From an uncultured Oscillospiraceae bacterium (GTDB taxonomy: Bacteria > Bacillota > Clostridia > Oscillospirales > Oscillospiraceae), in the NCBI GenBank assembly GCA_905205085.1, contig CAJLCG010000001.1, forward strand, positions 1-63,516: a stretch of 63,516 nt of DNA, in the 5' to 3' direction. Shown piece by piece: positions 9,217 to 16,551 of the stretch (position 1 is the stretch's first letter; each line of letters begins with the position of its first letter). The notes beneath the pieces are model-generated. The model saw only the letters and a list, made by a program, of their open reading frames with translations. It made no database searches and was not told where the DNA came from. Both the position numbers and the translations under genes were made by a program.

Positions 9217-9415
9217 CAGCGGGGCCTCTTGCGAACGAAAGTGAGCCGCGCCTCAGGCGCGTCCAAGCAAAATTCCCGGCCAGAGGCCGGGAATTTTCTT
9301 GCCGGAGGGCGGATTGACTCCGCCCGAGGATTGAAAACAACAGGGCTCCCGGAAAAGCCCTGCTTTTCCGGGAGGTGCCGAGCAGATGGCCGCTAAGGCG
9401 GCCATGGCGAAGCTG
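9160..9415 (+). repeat. Direct repeat of the rnc tail flanking a hairpin cluster
   Basis: Bases 9160-9198 and 9377-9415 are the same 39-base sequence with one mismatch, 217 bases apart. The first copy is the end of rnc; the second is followed by AGTAAAAAATAA, which would also close an RNase III frame. Between them lie hairpins with arms at 9249-9261, 9269-9297, 9307-9325 and 9346-9374 (the last a perfect 12-bp stem). This looks like a small structured element that arrived by tandem duplication or insertion. There is no ORF inside. Confidence 0.75.
9269..9297 (+). terminator. Terminator-like hairpin after rnc
   Basis: Perfect 13-bp stem with arms AAAATTCCCGGCC and GGCCGGGAATTTT around AGA. 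A/T runs at both sides make it bidirectional. It lies inside the segment between the two rnc-tail copies. Confidence 0.65.
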
Positions 9416-9441
9416 AGTAAAAAATAAGTAATCTTTGATGG

Positions 9442-9472
9442 GGCCCGCTCCTGTATGGAGGCGGGCCTTTTT
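9442..9472 (+). terminator. Terminator after the second rnc-tail copy
   Basis: GGCCCGC pairs with GCGGGCC, extended by TCC/GGA, followed by TTTTTAT. It may be the original rnc terminator, now displaced by the inserted segment. Confidence 0.75.
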
Positions 9473-9511
9473 ATATTGTTTGGGCATTATCAAAAAAAGA
9501 AGAAAAAAGAG

Positions 9512-9540
9512 TTGACAAATAAGTTAGCGTATGCTAATCT
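9512..9540 (+). promoter_or_regulatory. Promoter with metal-box-like palindrome
   Basis: TTGACA, 17 bases, TAATCT. The spacer and -10 contain TTAGCGTATGCTAA (9524-9537), a dyad of TTAGC and GCTAA resembling operators of DtxR/MntR-type metal repressors found before iron and manganese uptake genes in Firmicutes. A repressor bound there would block polymerase. No metal-transport gene follows; the transcript ends at the terminator near 9710. Confidence 0.6.
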
Positions 9541-9545
9541 ATGGG

Positions 9546-9710
9546 TGGTTAGAGACGAGAGAACAAAAGCCTCCCCTCCTCACACCTCCCTGCTTTCTTC
9601 CCCACACTTTGGCTTTGTGGATCTCTCTGGCCACCAGACGACCCAAAGGGACAGGCATCACCCTTGGGGAACCCCCGGCCGTGGGCATACACGCGGCTGG
9701 GGATTTTTTT
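9546..9710 (+). ncRNA. Candidate C-rich small regulatory RNA
   Basis: A stand-alone unit of about 165 nt with promoter at 9512-9540 and intrinsic terminator at 9673-9710. I see no convincing ORF. The 5' part can fold into one long stem: GGTGGTT, GAGAGA and ACAAAAGCC pair with GGCTTTGT, TCTCTC and GGCCACC (9611-9634). Its loop (9572-9610) is almost pure pyrimidine and contains CCTCC several times, complementary to Shine-Dalgarno sequences. C-rich single-stranded loops are typical of Firmicutes sRNAs that block translation (RsaE, FsrA). No known RNA family was recognised. The rest of the 600-base gap from 9217 to 9816 holds the rnc-tail repeat and the permease promoter. Confidence 0.5.
9673..9710 (+). 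terminator. Terminator of the candidate sRNA
   Basis: CCCCGGCCG pairs with CGGCTGGGG (one G-U) around a 12-base loop, followed by A and seven T. It ends the transcript before the next promoter at 9736. Confidence 0.8.
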
Positions 9711-9735
9711 GCCTGGAGAGAAATGGAGGGGTATG

Positions 9736-9764
9736 TTGACGGCAAAGGGCGGGCATGGTATAGT
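9736..9764 (+). promoter_or_regulatory. Promoter of the AI-2E family permease gene
   Basis: TTGACG, 17 bases, TATAGT; start near 9771, about 46 bases before the ATG. Confidence 0.8.
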
Positions 9765-9816
9765 GGTATCGCGTTTTGCATATGCCCGGGTAGGATCCCG
9801 GGGAAAGGGGTTTTTT

Positions 9817-10953
9817 ATGCCAAGCAAATGGATGCGCAGCGTGATGCTGATTATTACCTATGCGGTATTTCTGGTTCTGGCGGTGATTAAGTTTGACGTG
9901 ATTCTGGATCTGGTGAAACAGGTTCTCTCCAGCTGCCGGCCGCTGTTTCTGGGCTTTGCCATCGCCTTTGTGCTCAACCGGCCCTGTGCCTTCTTCTGCC
10001 GCCACTATGAGCGAAACCTGGGGGAGAAGTACCGCAAGCTGGGCCGCCCACTGGCGGTGCTTACTTCCTATGTGGCCATGATCGCGATCATCGTGGCTCT
10101 GTTCTCCTTCGTGCTGCCCCAGGTGGTGGACAGCATCCAGCTGTTTGCCGCCAGCATCAGCGGCTATATGGTCAATCTCCAGACTATTATCAACAAGATT
10201 GCCGATTATTTGGATCTGTCCTCTCTGGACCTCAGCTCGCTGAGCAGCTACCTGCGCAGCTTCTTGGAGGGGGTGCTCTCCAGCGTGACCACGGCAGCCT
10301 CCCAGGTGATGGTGGTCACCAGCAGCATTCTGTCCATGTTCGTTACCTTGGTGCTGGCCATTGTGTTTTCCATCTATATGCTGGCCGGCCGGGAGAAGCT
10401 GCTGGACCAGGGGCGCAGATTGTTGCGGGCCTATCTGCCTGCCAAGCATGTGTCCTGGGTCAGCGATGTGATTCGGCTTACTGCCGAGACCTTTACTAAT
10501 TTTGTCTCCGGTCAGGCCATTGAAGCCTGCATTCTGGGCGGCCTGTGCGCTTTGGGTACCTTCTTCATCCAGGCCGACTACGCTGCCCTCATTGGAGTGA
10601 TTGTGGGCGTGTCTGCCCTAATTCCGGTGGCGGGAGCCTATATCGGGGCCATCCTGTCTGCCTTCCTGCTGGTGATGGTGTCCCCGGTGCGGGCGCTCAT
10701 CTTCCTGATCTTCCTGTCCATTCTCCAGCAGATCGAGGGCAATGTGATCTACCCCCGGGTGGTGGGTACCTCCATCGGCCTGCCGGGCATCTGGGTGCTG
10801 ACGGCGGTGACGGTGGGCGGCGGCCTGTTCGGCCTGCTGGGCGTGCTGCTCAGCGTGCCGGTGGCCTCGGTGCTGTATGCCCTGCTGAAGCAGGACGTGA
10901 TGCGGCGGCTGCGGGAAAAGCAGCCCGCAGAGCCGGAAACCAAAGAAGAATAA
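9817..10953 (+). CDS. AI-2E family (PerM-type) membrane permease
   Basis: A 378-residue inner-membrane protein of the AI-2E/TqsA/PerM family. Two hydrophobic pairs at the N-terminus, a long polar stretch (about 110-170), then the conserved C-terminal block of helices with FVSGQAIEACILG, ALIPVAGAYIGAI and the family signature QQIEGNVIYPRVVG. Members have been linked to autoinducer-2 export, Na+/H+ exchange or unknown substrates, so no substrate is assigned. Start at ATG 9817 with AAAGGGG seven bases upstream, directly behind a strong promoter; the longer frame from 9664 runs through the sRNA terminator. Single-gene unit, convergent with fhs. Confidence 0.88.
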   Translation: MPSKWMRSVMLIITYAVFLVLAVIKFDVILDLVKQVLSSCRPLFLGFAIAFVLNRPCAFFCRHYERNLGEKYRKLGRPLAVLTSYVAMIAIIVALFSFVLPQVVDSIQLFAASISGYMVNLQTIINKIADYLDLSSLDLSSLSSYLRSFLEGVLSSVTTAASQVMVVTSSILSMFVTLVLAIVFSIYMLAGREKLLDQGRRLLRAYLPAKHVSWVSDVIRLTAETFTNFVSGQAIEACILGGLCALGTFFIQADYAALIGVIVGVSALIPVAGAYIGAILSAFLLVMVSPVRALIFLIFLSILQQIEGNVIYPRVVGTSIGLPGIWVLTAVTVGGGLFGLLGVLLSVPVASVLYALLKQDVMRRLREKQPAEPETKEE

Positions 10954-10954
10954 C

Positions 10955-10998
10955 AACAAAACGGTGCGCCGAAGTTTCCTTCGGCGCGCCGTTTTTCT
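10955..10998. terminator. Bidirectional terminator between permease gene and fhs
   Basis: A 14-bp stem (ACGGTGCGCCGAAG with CTTCGGCGCGCCGT, one G-U) around TTTC, with A-rich sequence on the left and five T on the right. Serves both convergent genes. Confidence 0.88.
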
Positions 10999-11007
10999 AT
11001 GTTGCGA

Positions 11008-12675
11008 TCAGAACAGGCCGGTGATCTTGCCGTTCTCGTCCACGTCGATCTTCTCAGCGGCAGGAACCTTGGGCAGGCCCGGCATGGTCATGATATCGCC
11101 GGTGAGAGCCACCAGAAAGCCGGCGCCGGCGGACACCTTGATGTTGCGCACGGTGACGGTGAAGCCGTCGGGGGCGCCCAGCAGCTTCTGGTCGTCAGAG
11201 AAGGAGTACTGGGTCTTGGCCATGCAGATGGGCAAAGCGCCGTAGCCCAGGTCAGTGAGCTGGGCCATCTGCTTGCGGGCGTTGGGGGTGAGCACCACAC
11301 CGTCGCCGTGGTACACCTTGGTGACAATGGCGTTGAGCTTCTCCTCAATGGAGGCCTCAGCGTCGTAGGCAAAGTGGAAGTCGTTGGGCTGCTCGCACAG
11401 GCGGACCACTTCCTCGGCCAGGGCCAGACCGCCCTCGCCGCCCTTGCCCCAGACCTCGCTGAGGGCTACGTTGACGCCCAGGGCCCGGCACTTGTCCTCC
11501 ACCAGCTTCAGCTCAGCCTCAGTGTCGGTGGGGAAGCGGTTGATGGCCACCACGCAGGGCAGGCCGTAAACCTTGGTGATGTTCTCCACATGGCGCAGCA
11601 GATTGGGCAGACCCTTCTCCAGGGCTTCCAGATTCTCAGTGTTCAGGTCGGCCTTGGCCACGCCGCCGTGGTGCTTCAGGGCACGGACCGTGGCTACCAT
11701 GACCACTGCGTCGGGGGTGAGGCCCGCCATACGGCACTTGATGTCCAGGAACTTCTCCGCGCCCAGGTCGGCGCCGAAGCCCGCTTCCGTGACGGCGTAG
11801 TCGCCCAGCTTCAGGGCCATGCGGGTGGCCATGATGGAGTTGCAGCCGTGGGCGATATTGGCGAAGGGACCGCCGTGAATAAAGGCGGGGGTACCCTCCA
11901 GGGTCTGGACCAGGTTGGGCTTGAGGGCGTCCTTAAGCAGGGCAGCCATGGCGCCGGCGGCCTTCAGATCTCCGGCGGTGACCGGCTTCTCGTCGTAGGT
12001 GTAGCCCACAATGATGCGGCTCAAACGCTCCTTCAGATCGGTGATGGAGGTGGCCAGGCAGAGGACTGCCATGACCTCGCTGGCCACGGTGATGTCAAAG
12101 CCGTCCTCACGGGGTACGCCCTGCATCCGTCCGCCCAGACCGTCCACCACGTTGCGCAGCTGGCGGTCGTTCATATCCACGCACCGCTTCCAGGTGATGC
12201 GCTTGACATCGATCCCCAGGGCATTGCCCTGCTGTATGTGGTTGTCCAGCATAGCGGCCAGCAGGTTGTTGGCCGCGCCGATGGCGTGGAAGTCGCCGGT
12301 AAAGTGGAGGTTGATGTCCTCCATGGGCACCACCTGGGCGTAGCCGCCGCCGGCCGCGCCGCCCTTCACGCCAAACACAGGGCCAAGGGAGGGCTCGCGC
12401 AGGGCCACCAGGGCGTTTTTGCCCATGCGGCGCAGGGCGTCGGCCAGACCTACGGTAGTTGTGGTCTTACCCTCGCCGGCGGGGGTGGGGTTGATGGCGG
12501 TGACCAGGATCAGCTTGCCGTTGGGGGCCTGGGTGTCGCTCAGCAGGCGGTAGTCAATCTTCGCCTTGTAGCGGCCGTAGTACTCCAGATACTCCTCGGC
12601 CACCCCGGCGGTCTTGGCGATATCGCCAATTGGCTTCATGGGGGTGCTCTGCGCAATTTCGATGTCGGTCATCAT
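11008..12675 (-). CDS. fhs: Formate-tetrahydrofolate ligase
   Basis: Makes 10-formyl-THF from formate, THF and ATP in the cytoplasm. It feeds purine synthesis and, in acetogens, the methyl branch of the Wood-Ljungdahl pathway. The 555-residue protein is of normal length and has the P-loop [14 protein letters not shown], followed by [20 protein letters not shown] and HFTGDFHAI. The first of two adjacent ATGs (12675) is best spaced from AAAGGAG. It is preceded by a ZTP riboswitch and a sigma-A promoter, so expression should rise when 10-formyl-THF runs short and ZTP accumulates. The other carbon-fixation genes are not in the window, so acetogenesis is not implied. Confidence 0.97.
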   Translation of the reverse strand: MMTDIEIAQSTPMKPIGDIAKTAGVAEEYLEYYGRYKAKIDYRLLSDTQAPNGKLILVTAINPTPAGEGKTTTTVGLADALRRMGKNALVALREPSLGPVFGVKGGAAGGGYAQVVPMEDINLHFTGDFHAIGAANNLLAAMLDNHIQQGNALGIDVKRITWKRCVDMNDRQLRNVVDGLGGRMQGVPREDGFDITVASEVMAVLCLATSITDLKERLSRIIVGYTYDEKPVTAGDLKAAGAMAALLKDALKPNLVQTLEGTPAFIHGGPFANIAHGCNSIMATRMALKLGDYAVTEAGFGADLGAEKFLDIKCRMAGLTPDAVVMVATVRALKHHGGVAKADLNTENLEALEKGLPNLLRHVENITKVYGLPCVVAINRFPTDTEAELKLVEDKCRALGVNVALSEVWGKGGEGGLALAEEVVRLCEQPNDFHFAYDAEASIEEKLNAIVTKVYHGDGVVLTPNARKQMAQLTDLGYGALPICMAKTQYSFSDDQKLLGAPDGFTVTVRNIKVSAGAGFLVALTGDIMTMPGLPKVPAAEKIDVDENGKITGLF

Positions 12676-12710
12676 AACACAATTTCTCCTTTGTCCGCGC
12701 CCTTTTTCGC

Positions 12711-12825
12711 AAAAAAAGGGCGCACCGGTTTTTTACTCCGTGCGCCCAGACGGTCGGCATTAAGACGCTGAACGCGTCCGCTATACTTCATGTGGTACTC
12801 CACTTTCGTCAGTTGTATAGCTTAT
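12711..12825 (-). promoter_or_regulatory. ZTP (pfl) riboswitch with terminator controlling fhs
   Basis: Read on the reverse strand, GCTATAC and GTATAGC form the outer stem. Inside are CTGACGAAAGTGGA, GTA and CCAC; then a small GACGC/GCGTC hairpin; then the 3' domain GCCGACCGTCTGGGC, which matches the invariant CCGCCUGGGC of the class. The aptamer's GGGC overlaps the 5' arm of a terminator (GGGCGCAC at 12740-12747 with GTGCGCCC at 12718-12725, then seven T), so ligand binding should prevent termination. A further hairpin, GCGCCC with GGGCGC (12698-12723), could also compete with the terminator. fhs is a typical target of the class. Confidence 0.92.
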
Positions 12826-12831
12826 GTAGTG

Positions 12832-12860
12832 AGTGTATCACATCACACCCGGCCCGTCAA
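12832..12860 (-). promoter_or_regulatory. Promoter of fhs
   Basis: Reverse strand TTGACG, 17 bases, TACACT; start about 7 bases before the riboswitch. The -35 box overlaps the stop codon of the upstream LysR gene. Confidence 0.8.
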
Positions 12861-13801
12861 GGGTCGGACAGGGCGGAGCCCCGGTCAAATTGCCGGTAAA
12901 AGTCCTTGATGAGGGCGATGAAGGCCCGGGTGGCGGGGGAGAGAAAGCTGTTCTTCTTGTAGACTACCGCCATAGGACAGGTGAGAGGGGGATCGCCCAC
13001 GGTAAAGAAGGACAGCCGGTCCATGTAGGGGGTGCGGTGGATGCCGCTCTCGGGCAGGAAGGTGAAGCCCATATTCTCGGCCACCAGGTTGATGGCGGTG
13101 GTGTTGTTGGTGGTGGTGAGGATGTTCACCGGCTCCACGTTCTGTACATTGAAGGTGTTGTACAGCAGGCGGGACAGCCGCCAGTCCTCCGGCAGCATCA
13201 TCAGCCGCTCATGCTCCAGCTGCCGCAGATCTCCGAAGGGGAGAGGGGCTGAGCAGGGGCTGTCCAGACCCCGGACCAGGGGGTGGTCCTTGTGGGAGAT
13301 GAGGAGGATGCGCTCGTGCATCACCAGCTCGTAGCTCAGGTCAGTGAGGTTGCCCGGGGTGTGCATGAGGCAGAAGTCGGTGACGCTGCTGGCGGCCAGA
13401 TTGCCCAGCTGGGGCACCGGCGCCTCGTGGAGGACCACCTGCACATCGGGGTACTTGGCGGCAAAGCGGGGCAGGATGTCGGGCAGCAGGGTGGAGCCAC
13501 GCCAGGTGGATACGCCGATGTGCAGCTGCTGGCGTTTTTTCTCCTGCAATTGCTGCAGGTCACTCTCCAGCTGCCGGTCCAGGTAACCCTGGCGCTCCAG
13601 ATAGGCGTGGAAGAGCTCGCCCGCGGCGGTCAGACGCAGGGGAGTGTGGGAGCGGTCCAGCAGGGTGACGCCCAGGTTGGCCTCCAGCTTGGCCAGGTAC
13701 TGGCTGAGGTAGGGCTGGGAGAGGTAGAGACGGTCCGCCGCCTTGGAGATGCTGCGCTCCTTGACGATGGCCAAAAAGTATTCCGGATTTTTGACAAACA
13801 T
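12857..13801 (-). CDS. LysR-family transcriptional regulator
   Basis: A 314-residue DNA-binding regulator. The N-terminal winged helix (residues 1-60) contains SISKAADRLYLSQPYLSQYLAKLE and LLDRSHTPLRLTAAG; the remainder is the periplasmic-binding-like effector domain (about 92-300) with conserved stretches such as LHIGVSTWRG. The effector cannot be inferred. AGGAGG lies seven bases before the ATG at 13801. Upstream is the rpmB terminator and downstream is fhs; no divergent partner gene is present, which is unusual for LysR proteins, so its target may lie elsewhere or be fhs. Confidence 0.92.
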   Translation of the reverse strand: MFVKNPEYFLAIVKERSISKAADRLYLSQPYLSQYLAKLEANLGVTLLDRSHTPLRLTAAGELFHAYLERQGYLDRQLESDLQQLQEKKRQQLHIGVSTWRGSTLLPDILPRFAAKYPDVQVVLHEAPVPQLGNLAASSVTDFCLMHTPGNLTDLSYELVMHERILLISHKDHPLVRGLDSPCSAPLPFGDLRQLEHERLMMLPEDWRLSRLLYNTFNVQNVEPVNILTTTNNTTAINLVAENMGFTFLPESGIHRTPYMDRLSFFTVGDPPLTCPMAVVYKKNSFLSPATRAFIALIKDFYRQFDRGSALSDP

Positions 13802-13936
13802 AACGGGCCTCCTGTTGGGCTGCGAAAGGGAAACGGTACACTTAGCGCCGCCTTTTTAAGGACATCATATCACAAAATGGGGAAAAAGGGAATGTCTAAG
13901 GGAAAAAGAAGCGGCCTATGCCATATTTGAGAAAAA

Positions 13937-13972
13937 GAAAATGCCCTGCGCCAAACGACGCAGGACATTTTA
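13937..13972 (-). terminator. Terminator of rpmB
   Basis: AAAATGCCCTGCG pairs with CGCAGGACATTTT around an eight-base loop, with pyrimidine-rich sequence after it on the reverse strand. It lies 17 bases past the rpmB stop. Confidence 0.82.
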
Positions 13973-13988
13973 TCTTGCCATATACCAA

Positions 13989-14177
13989 TTACACAGCGCG
14001 GGTGACCTTACCGGAACGGAGGCATCTGGTGCAGACGTACACGTGAGTGGGAGTCCCATTCACAATCGCCTTCACGCGCTTCACGTTGGGCTTCCAGGTG
14101 CGGTTGGAGCGGCGGTGGGAGTGGGAGACCTTGATACCGAAGGTGACGCCCTTGTCGCAGAATTCACATTTGGCCAT
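13989..14177 (-). CDS. rpmB: 50S ribosomal protein L28
   Basis: A 62-residue basic protein of the large ribosomal subunit. It has the conserved core VSHSHRRSNRTWKPN and two CXXC pairs (CEFC near the start, CTRC near the end), so it is the zinc-binding C+ form. The start is the ATG at 14177, preceded by AGGAGG; the longer frame adds 27 unrelated residues. It is transcribed alone from its own promoter, as is usual in Clostridia. Confidence 0.96.
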   Translation of the reverse strand: MAKCEFCDKGVTFGIKVSHSHRRSNRTWKPNVKRVKAIVNGTPTHVYVCTRCLRSGKVTRAV

Positions 14178-14229
14178 GTTGCTTACCTCCTCGCTATGAG
14201 AGTACGCTTTCGATGAAGCATCGACTGGT

Positions 14230-14258
14230 ATTTTACCAGATAATTTTCGGGAATGCAA
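14230..14258 (-). promoter_or_regulatory. Promoter of rpmB
   Basis: Reverse strand TTGCAT, 17 bases, TAAAAT. The -10 sits in a palindrome, CTGGTA-TTT-TACCAG (14225-14239), which may be an operator or a 5' hairpin. Confidence 0.75.
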
Positions 14259-14346
14259 GAGGTTTTTAAAAAAACTTGAATTTTTTTCTGAGGGGGTCCA
14301 AAATGGAAAAAAGTGAGAAGTACAGGCAAGAATTTAAGCCCTGCGC

Positions 14347-14375
14347 TTGCGCCGGGAAGCCAAATCAGTTATACT
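14347..14375 (+). promoter_or_regulatory. Promoter of the hprK operon
   Basis: TTGCGC, 17 bases, TATACT; start near 14382, about 46 bases before hprK. Confidence 0.75.
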
Positions 14376-14427
14376 AATATCATCGTATTTTTTGGCGTGA
14401 CAGCCTGGAACGCAAGGAGGAGACGCT

Positions 14428-15381
14428 ATGGCAGAGCGTGGAAAAAGCGTAAAACTGGGAGAGATCATCCGGGAGTTCCAACTGGAGATTTTAAATAAAG
14501 GTCCCAACTACGAGGATATGCCTCTGACCACATTGGATGTAAACCGCCCCGGCCTGCCCCTGAGCGGGTTTTTTGAGCACTTTGATTCCCGCCGTCTGCT
14601 GGTGATCGGTCTGACGGAGCATACGTATCTCTCCGGCATGGAGCCTCAGGCCCGCCGGGAGAGCTTTGACCGGCTGCTGGCCCATCCGGTGCCTGGCCTC
14701 ATCATCACCCGGGAGCTGGAGCCCTTCCCTGAGTGTATGGAGATGGCCATCAAGCATGAGCGCACCGTGCTGCGCACAAAAGAACATACTTCTGCCTTTA
14801 TGAGCCGCCTGATCGGCAGCCTGTTTAACCACCTGGCCCCCCAGATCACCCGCTCCGGCGTGATGATGGAGATCTACGGCGAGGGCGTGCTCATCCAGGG
14901 TGAGTCGGGCGTAGGTAAGAGTGAGGTGGCTATCGAGCTCATTCAGCGGGGCCACCGCATCATCGCCGATGACGCAGTGGAGATCAAGGAGACCAACCAC
15001 GGCACCCTCATGGCCACTGCCCCGGAGCTCATCCGCCACTATATGGAGCTTCGCGGCATCGGTGTGGTGGATGTGCGGCGGCTGTTTGGTATGAGTGCCA
15101 TCAAGATCGAGCAGGAGATCGACATGGTCATCAAGCTGGAGCCCTGGGACAACAACGCGGTCTATGACCGCCTGGGCCTGGAGGGCGCAGTGACCGAGAT
15201 CCTGGGGGTCTCGGTGCCCTGTCTGACCATCCCGGTCAAGCCCGGACGGAATCTGGCCAGCATCGTGGAGGTGGCGGCCATCAACAACCGTAACCGGAAG
15301 ATGGGCCACAACGCGGCTCTGGAGCTGACTCGAAAGATGGACGAGCACTTCAAAAAACTCATGGAAGAGGGAGAACGGTAA
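14428..15381 (+). CDS. hprK: HPr kinase/phosphorylase
   Basis: Phosphorylates HPr on Ser46 with ATP or pyrophosphate when glycolytic intermediates are high and removes the phosphate when they are low, setting carbon catabolite repression in Firmicutes. The 317-residue protein has the N-terminal domain (1-130), Walker A GESGVGKS at 158-165, the family signature GIGVVDVRRLFG and the C-terminal loop IPVKPGRNLA. ATG 14428 follows AAGGAGGAG. It is first in a run of tightly spaced genes with the ROK kinase three bases downstream. Of the two HPr proteins in this window, only the one at 57287 keeps the target serine. Confidence 0.97.
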   Translation: MAERGKSVKLGEIIREFQLEILNKGPNYEDMPLTTLDVNRPGLPLSGFFEHFDSRRLLVIGLTEHTYLSGMEPQARRESFDRLLAHPVPGLIITRELEPFPECMEMAIKHERTVLRTKEHTSAFMSRLIGSLFNHLAPQITRSGVMMEIYGEGVLIQGESGVGKSEVAIELIQRGHRIIADDAVEIKETNHGTLMATAPELIRHYMELRGIGVVDVRRLFGMSAIKIEQEIDMVIKLEPWDNNAVYDRLGLEGAVTEILGVSVPCLTIPVKPGRNLASIVEVAAINNRNRKMGHNAALELTRKMDEHFKKLMEEGER

Positions 15382-15384
15382 ACA

Positions 15385-16332
15385 ATGTATATTGGAATTG
15401 ACGTAGGCGGCACCAACCTGGTGGCCGGACTGGTGGATGAGAGCGGTAAGATTCTGCACAAGGCGTCCTGCCCGGTGGATAAGAGCATGACGGCTGAAGA
15501 GCTGACCCGTCAGCTGGCCAAGCTGTCTCTGCAGGCGGCCAAGGAGGCCGATTGCCCCCTCTCCGAGATCCAGGCGGCGGGCGTGGGCCTGCCCGGCTTG
15601 GTGAGCAATAAGACGGGTATGGTCATCAAGACCACCAATATGCCCTTCTATAACACCCCCTTCCGGGAGATCTTCCAGGAGGATCTGAAGATCCCTGTTT
15701 ATCTGGGCAACGACGCCGACTGCGCCGCGGTAGGTGAGTACTGGGCGGGCTCTGCCAAGGGCTATGACCCCGCTCTGGTTATTACCCTGGGTACTGGCAT
15801 TGGCAGCGGCATGGTTCGGGGCGGCAAGCTCTACATCGGTCACGGCGGCGCCGGTATGGAGGCGGGCCACATGATCATCCACCCCAACGGAGTGCGCTGC
15901 GGCTGCGGCAATCTGGGCTGCTGGGAGCAGTACGGTTCTGCCACCGCTCTGGTCCGTCTGACCCGGGAGGAGATGGAGTACAACCGGGACAGCCTGCTGT
16001 GGCAGCTGTGCGACGGGGATACCCGCAAGCTAGAGGGCCGCACCACCTTCCAGGCGGTGCGTGAGAATGACGCTACCGCCCGCAAGGCTCTGGACCGCTA
16101 TCTGGAGGGCCTGTCTATGGGACTTATTAACCTGGTGAACGTGCTCTTCCCCGAGATCGTCTGTCTGGGCGGCGGCATCAGCAACGCCGACGACGATCTG
16201 CTGCTCAACCCCCTGCGGGAGCTGGTCCATCGGGGCAGCTTTGACAAGGACCACCTGCCCCGCATCGAGCGGGCCAGCCTGGGCAACGACGCAGGCGTGG
16301 TGGGCGCCGCCATGCTGTGCAATATGTTCTGA
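15385..16332 (+). CDS. glk: ROK-family sugar kinase, probably glucokinase
   Basis: A 315-residue cytoplasmic kinase of the ROK family. It has the ATP-binding GIDVGGTNLVAG at the start, the central LITLGTGIGSG, the sugar-binding GAGMEAGHM, and the zinc motif GVRCGCGNLGCWEQYGS. Glucokinase phosphorylates free glucose from non-PTS sources to glucose-6-phosphate, which fits its place directly after hprK. Other ROK members use mannose, allose or N-acetylglucosamine, so substrate remains inference. ATG 15385 is three bases after the hprK stop, implying translational coupling. Confidence 0.85.
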   Translation: MYIGIDVGGTNLVAGLVDESGKILHKASCPVDKSMTAEELTRQLAKLSLQAAKEADCPLSEIQAAGVGLPGLVSNKTGMVIKTTNMPFYNTPFREIFQEDLKIPVYLGNDADCAAVGEYWAGSAKGYDPALVITLGTGIGSGMVRGGKLYIGHGGAGMEAGHMIIHPNGVRCGCGNLGCWEQYGSATALVRLTREEMEYNRDSLLWQLCDGDTRKLEGRTTFQAVRENDATARKALDRYLEGLSMGLINLVNVLFPEIVCLGGGISNADDDLLLNPLRELVHRGSFDKDHLPRIERASLGNDAGVVGAAMLCNMF

Positions 16333-16355
16333 TTTTTCCGCGTGAACCAAATGGG

Positions 16356-16393
16356 ATTCCCCCGGCCAGAGGAAGCGCTCCGGCCGGGGGAAT
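16356..16393 (+). terminator. Terminator after the ROK kinase gene
   Basis: A 12-bp stem, ATTCCCCCGGCC with GGCCGGGGGAAT, around 14 bases. The T run is poor (TTGTGT), so termination may be partial. Confidence 0.6.
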
Positions 16394-16440
16394 TTGTGTC
16401 TGGGAAAGTTGCGGGTGTACTATTTTATTTGGCGGTGGAA

Positions 16441-16451
16441 TTTGCTATAAT
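16441..16451 (+). promoter_or_regulatory. Extended -10 promoter of murB
   Basis: TGCTATAAT is a perfect extended -10; no good -35 is visible 16-18 bases upstream. It separates murB-rapZ-yvcK-whiA from the hprK unit. Confidence 0.55.
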
Positions 16452-16551
16452 AATGTCTGCTGAATCAACCGCAAATCGGTTGATTCCCGCGGCGGCAGCC
16501 GCGCAATTCCATTTCTCTGATTTGAAATCCGCAAGGAATTTGGAGGTCACA

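Noticed and set aside
9455..9890. Short forward frames across the sRNA and permease promoter
   Set aside because: They cross a promoter, a strong terminator and a second promoter, have no ribosome binding site and no sensible composition.
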